Assembly: GCF_008831285.2 (NCBI RefSeq)
Contig: NC_045145.1
Coordinates: 22,336,040-22,400,039, forward strand
Length of the DNA stretch: 64,000 nucleotides
Reading direction: 5' to 3'
Source of the DNA: Nymphaea colorata
Taxonomy: Eukaryota; Streptophyta; Magnoliopsida; Nymphaeales; Nymphaeaceae
This document shows, piece after piece, positions 61,787 to 64,000 of the stretch; positions within the stretch are counted from its first letter, which is position 1, and every line of letters begins with the position of its first letter. The position numbers and the translations under genes were made by a program. Under the pieces are notes generated by a model, which made no database searches, was not told the origin of the DNA, and saw only the letters and a list, made by a program, of their open reading frames with translations.

Positions 61787-62586
61787 GGGGGTGTCCGATG
61801 GCCAGAAATATATTTCTAGAAAAAACTTTTCAGAAATAAATTTCTAGAATTGAAGAATGAGAAATATTTTTTCGTTTTTCCAAAACAAAAATTCGGTTTG
61901 AGCTTCCTCCCTCCTTCCCTCCTTCCTTCCTCCCTTTTTCTCCTTCCCTTATGCAAATGGGAAAAATATGCACATAGAGAACCGACATTACCATGAACAA
62001 GCACGCGTCTCCCACATCAACAAGAGCCTCCAAAACAGGATACAATTTGAAGTTGCAGCACAGAGAAGAGGGAACGAGAGAGAGTGTGAGAGAAAGTGAA
62101 AGAAAGGGGTTTCTGTACCTGTCGATGTCTGCTTCATGAGGATGGAAGGTGGCAGAGGTCAAAATCTACAAAGCGTCTCCAACTGGTGCCGCTTGATGAG
62201 CTCTGCAAGAGGCGTCTGTTTCCAACGAGGAATAAGGGAGGCGGAGAGCGAGAAAGGAAGAATGGCGCAGGAGGCGTCCGTTTCTAGCTTCAATGGGAAA
62301 AGTCTATGAGTGAGTTGGAAGGAGGGCTTGAGAGACGACCAAGGGAGGCAGCAGTGGTAGGAGGGAGGAAGGTGAGGCGAGCAATGCGAGCGTGTCCTAA
62401 TGGGAAAAAAAAAAAGGGAAATATGTTTCCACCTCTCGTGGTGGAAACATATTTCCGAAAATAAAATTCTGATTTCCACGTTAACGGTAAAAAAACTAAT
62501 TCTGTGTTTGTTAAATCAGATTTTTTTAAAAATTTTGAATTTTATTTCTTTCGCTACAGGACTTTTCCAGGCCATCAAACAGCCCC
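61787..62586. mobile_element. PIF/Harbinger (Tourist-like) non-autonomous element
   Basis: An 800-bp insertion in copy 6, flanked by TAA on both sides (61784-61786 and 62587-62589). The five other units show the empty site with a single TAA (ccctaaaac). Terminal inverted repeats are gggggtgtccgatggcc and, on the other strand, ggggctgtttgatggcc (14 of 17 matching). The TAA duplication and G-rich ends fit PIF/Harbinger. No transposase is present; the interior has CT-rich and GA-rich runs and a palindrome. Confidence 0.85.
62417..62456. repeat. Perfect palindrome inside the Harbinger-like element
   Basis: 17-bp perfect arms ggaaatatgtttccacc and its complement around the 6-base loop tctcgt. Confidence 0.95.
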
Positions 62587-62698
62587 TAAAACAAATGGTG
62601 TCTTTTTTTTTTTTGCAAATAAAATTCCTTAAGCTAAAAAGTAAGACCATTGATTTTTCTTATGAAATATTAATTATACACTGACTAGAAAAGCACGG

Positions 62699-62830
62699 TG
62701 TTGACTGTTAGTTTTAAAACATAAAGATCAAGATCAATGGGTTCGTGTATATATATATATATCGTCGACTGTTAGTTTTAAAACATAAAGATCACGATCA
62801 ATGGGTTCGTGTGTATATATATATATATAT
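62699..62830 (+). repeat. Tandem duplication of about 64 bp in copy 6
   Basis: Two copies of a block 'gactgttagttttaaaacat...gggttcgtgt' followed by a short TA tract, at the position of the compound microsatellite in the other units. The copies differ at single bases. Confidence 0.85.
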
Positions 62831-63209
62831 TCGTTAAATTGCTAAGGTTGTTGGAGTCTGTAAACCAATTCAACGAATGATTCTAAGTCGACGACCAGGG
62901 ATGGCGTTTGCTTAAACAGTGAGTCCCACACGGATTCAGTCCGCTCAGGTCCACTGATCTCTAGTCATCAAGGAATTTCATGTGCAATTTCTAGTTGTAT
63001 CTATTACTTGATCTTATGTGAACTCAGAATATTAAATTCTGTCATAAAGCATGACATGAACATGCATGTCACTATATTTGAGAGCCGTGTGCCTTTTTGT
63101 GTTCTTGTTGGTCCGATTTCTAGCAACACACACGCTCTGCGTTATTGTTAGTAGCAGTAAGACTTGGTTCCACTTTCCACACAAGTTGCGTCTTTCATGC
63201 AGCATTTGG

Positions 63210-63574
63210 GACTTACTGCTTGCTTTGGTACCACGACCATTTTAATTCTTGCAACGCGGTTGGAGACCCAAGCACAACACGGAACAGAGAGTGGGCAGAT
63301 AACATGGAGAGGGGAATTCCAACTTTGGAAGTCTATTATTTTCAGTTCAGAGGAGTAGCAGGAATTGAACTAATGCCCGGCACGAACAGGAAAAACGAAA
63401 CAAGGCGTACCAAGAAAAACAGAAGATCATTGCTATACAAACGATCTTTGCTATACATGAAAACCAAACAGCAGCTCTGGCTGAAACTAAAGGATCACTT
63501 GGCTGAAATCATTTATTCTTATATATATAATTACCCGATCCAATTTCCAATGAATTTTTGCTACTGGTTTTACC
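63210..63574. other. 3' flank of the right UPF0496-like gene
   Basis: Sequence with no counterpart in the tandem units, probably including the gene's 3' untranslated region on the minus strand. The plus-strand open frame across it overlaps the gene in antisense and is not supported as coding. Confidence 0.5.
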
Positions 63575-64000
63575 TCACCCTCGCCCGAAAGGCAAGGTAC
63601 TTCTTTTATTTTTGCTGCACTGGCCACAGTCGCTCCCTCCTGCAATCCGCTTCAAGAACTTGCCTCTCCTGCGTTCGACTTCTTTCTGGCACTCCTCAAG
63701 TTTCTTTATCGAATCATTGACACGGCCGATCACCAGAAGTAACTCTTCCTGGAGGCTCTCCTTCGTCGATTGGAGCTCCACCTCGGTAGAGCGTACGTCT
63801 TCCAGCCTCTGTCTCAACTCGTTAACCAACGAGCAGATGGGCTCTAACTCACGCAGCACACGCTCTTTGTCGGCCTCCGCATCCTGCCGCATGGCACAGA
63901 GGCTCTTCTCCAAGTGCAACTTCTCCAATCTTTTCCCCCCCAGCTCCTCCACCCACTTGACCAACGGGCCCCAACTCGCCACCGACGTCGCCGCCGCAGC
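63575..64000 (-). CDS. UPF0496-like protein, right copy (5' end outside the window)
   Basis: C-terminal 141 residues of a protein whose frame is open to the window edge. It begins with an Ala-rich stretch, then has the same W-x5-WV motif as the left gene (SWGPLVKWV), followed by a long charged coiled coil ending KEVERRRGKFLKRIA and a short basic tail; the stop is TGA. The Ala-rich start would be the end of the hydrophobic segment seen in the left gene. Same strand and layout as the left gene suggest a tandem paralogue pair now separated by the array, though sequence identity is low. Function unknown. Confidence 0.6.
   Translation of the reverse strand, partial: AAAATSVASWGPLVKWVEELGGKRLEKLHLEKSLCAMRQDAEADKERVLRELEPICSLVNELRQRLEDVRSTEVELQSTKESLQEELLLVIGRVNDSIKKLEECQKEVERRRGKFLKRIAGGSDCGQCSKNKRSTLPFGRG

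Larger units (their letters stand above)
59938..63209 (+). repeat. Diverged copy of the tandem unit, copy 6
   Basis: Homologous to unit positions equivalent to about 36850-40050 of copy 1, from 'cacatcatccgtttgcc' to 'catgcagcatttggg', with many substitutions and indels. It lacks a 661-bp stretch present in copies 1-5 and carries an 800-bp insertion of its own. It retains some states found in copy 1 but not in copies 2-5. It directly adjoins the 3' flank of the right UPF0496-like gene, so it looks like the older intergenic sequence from which the array arose. Confidence 0.9.

Overview
The window is nuclear DNA of a flowering plant. It carries a CC-type NLR immune receptor, a DYW-type PPR protein, a 14-exon DNA polymerase lambda gene, a plastid PRIN2-like gene and two UPF0496-like genes. 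Introns are typical plant GT-AG, intergenic DNA is AT-rich, and there are plant-type mobile-element remnants. I could not place the species or order from sequence alone.

Left part (1-15 kb): an intronless NLR gene on the minus strand (1486-4188) and an intronless PPR-DYW gene on the plus strand (8531-10489) are divergently transcribed. They lie between two diverged direct copies of a roughly 0.75-0.9 kb repeat (1-735 and 11443-12330). The gap between them holds TA tracts, short tandem duplications and an inverted-repeat element.

Middle part (15-35 kb): the POLL gene (15053-25658, plus strand) could be assembled exon by exon into an uninterrupted reading frame of 568 codons: BRCT domain, acidic Ser-rich linker, lyase domain and Pol X catalytic domain. 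Its introns contain a strong hairpin, a foldback element and a tandem duplication. PRIN2 (28962-31974) follows with three exons and a 2.3 kb second intron.

Right part (35-64 kb): two UPF0496-like genes, both on the minus strand, bracket the most unusual structure of the window. It is a tandem array of 4.45-4.48 kb units (four complete, one truncated) starting at about 36567, only about 125 bp upstream of the ATG of the left gene. The array ends at 58280, where a probable solo LTR with an internal 70-bp minisatellite sits. Beyond it lies a more diverged copy of the unit (59938-63209), carrying a precisely mapped 800-bp PIF/Harbinger-like insertion, and then the 3' end of the second UPF0496-like gene, which runs off the window. 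Diagnostic variants show a nested amplification: copy 1 keeps some ancestral states shared with the diverged copy, copies 2-5 share derived states, and copies 3-5 share further ones.

The genes have no evident operon-like relationship. NLR (pathogen perception), PPR and PRIN2 (organelle gene expression), POLL (DNA repair) and the UPF0496-like genes (unknown role) look like independent neighbours. The array is not evidently protein coding. Its likely importance is as a young structural variant next to a core promoter.
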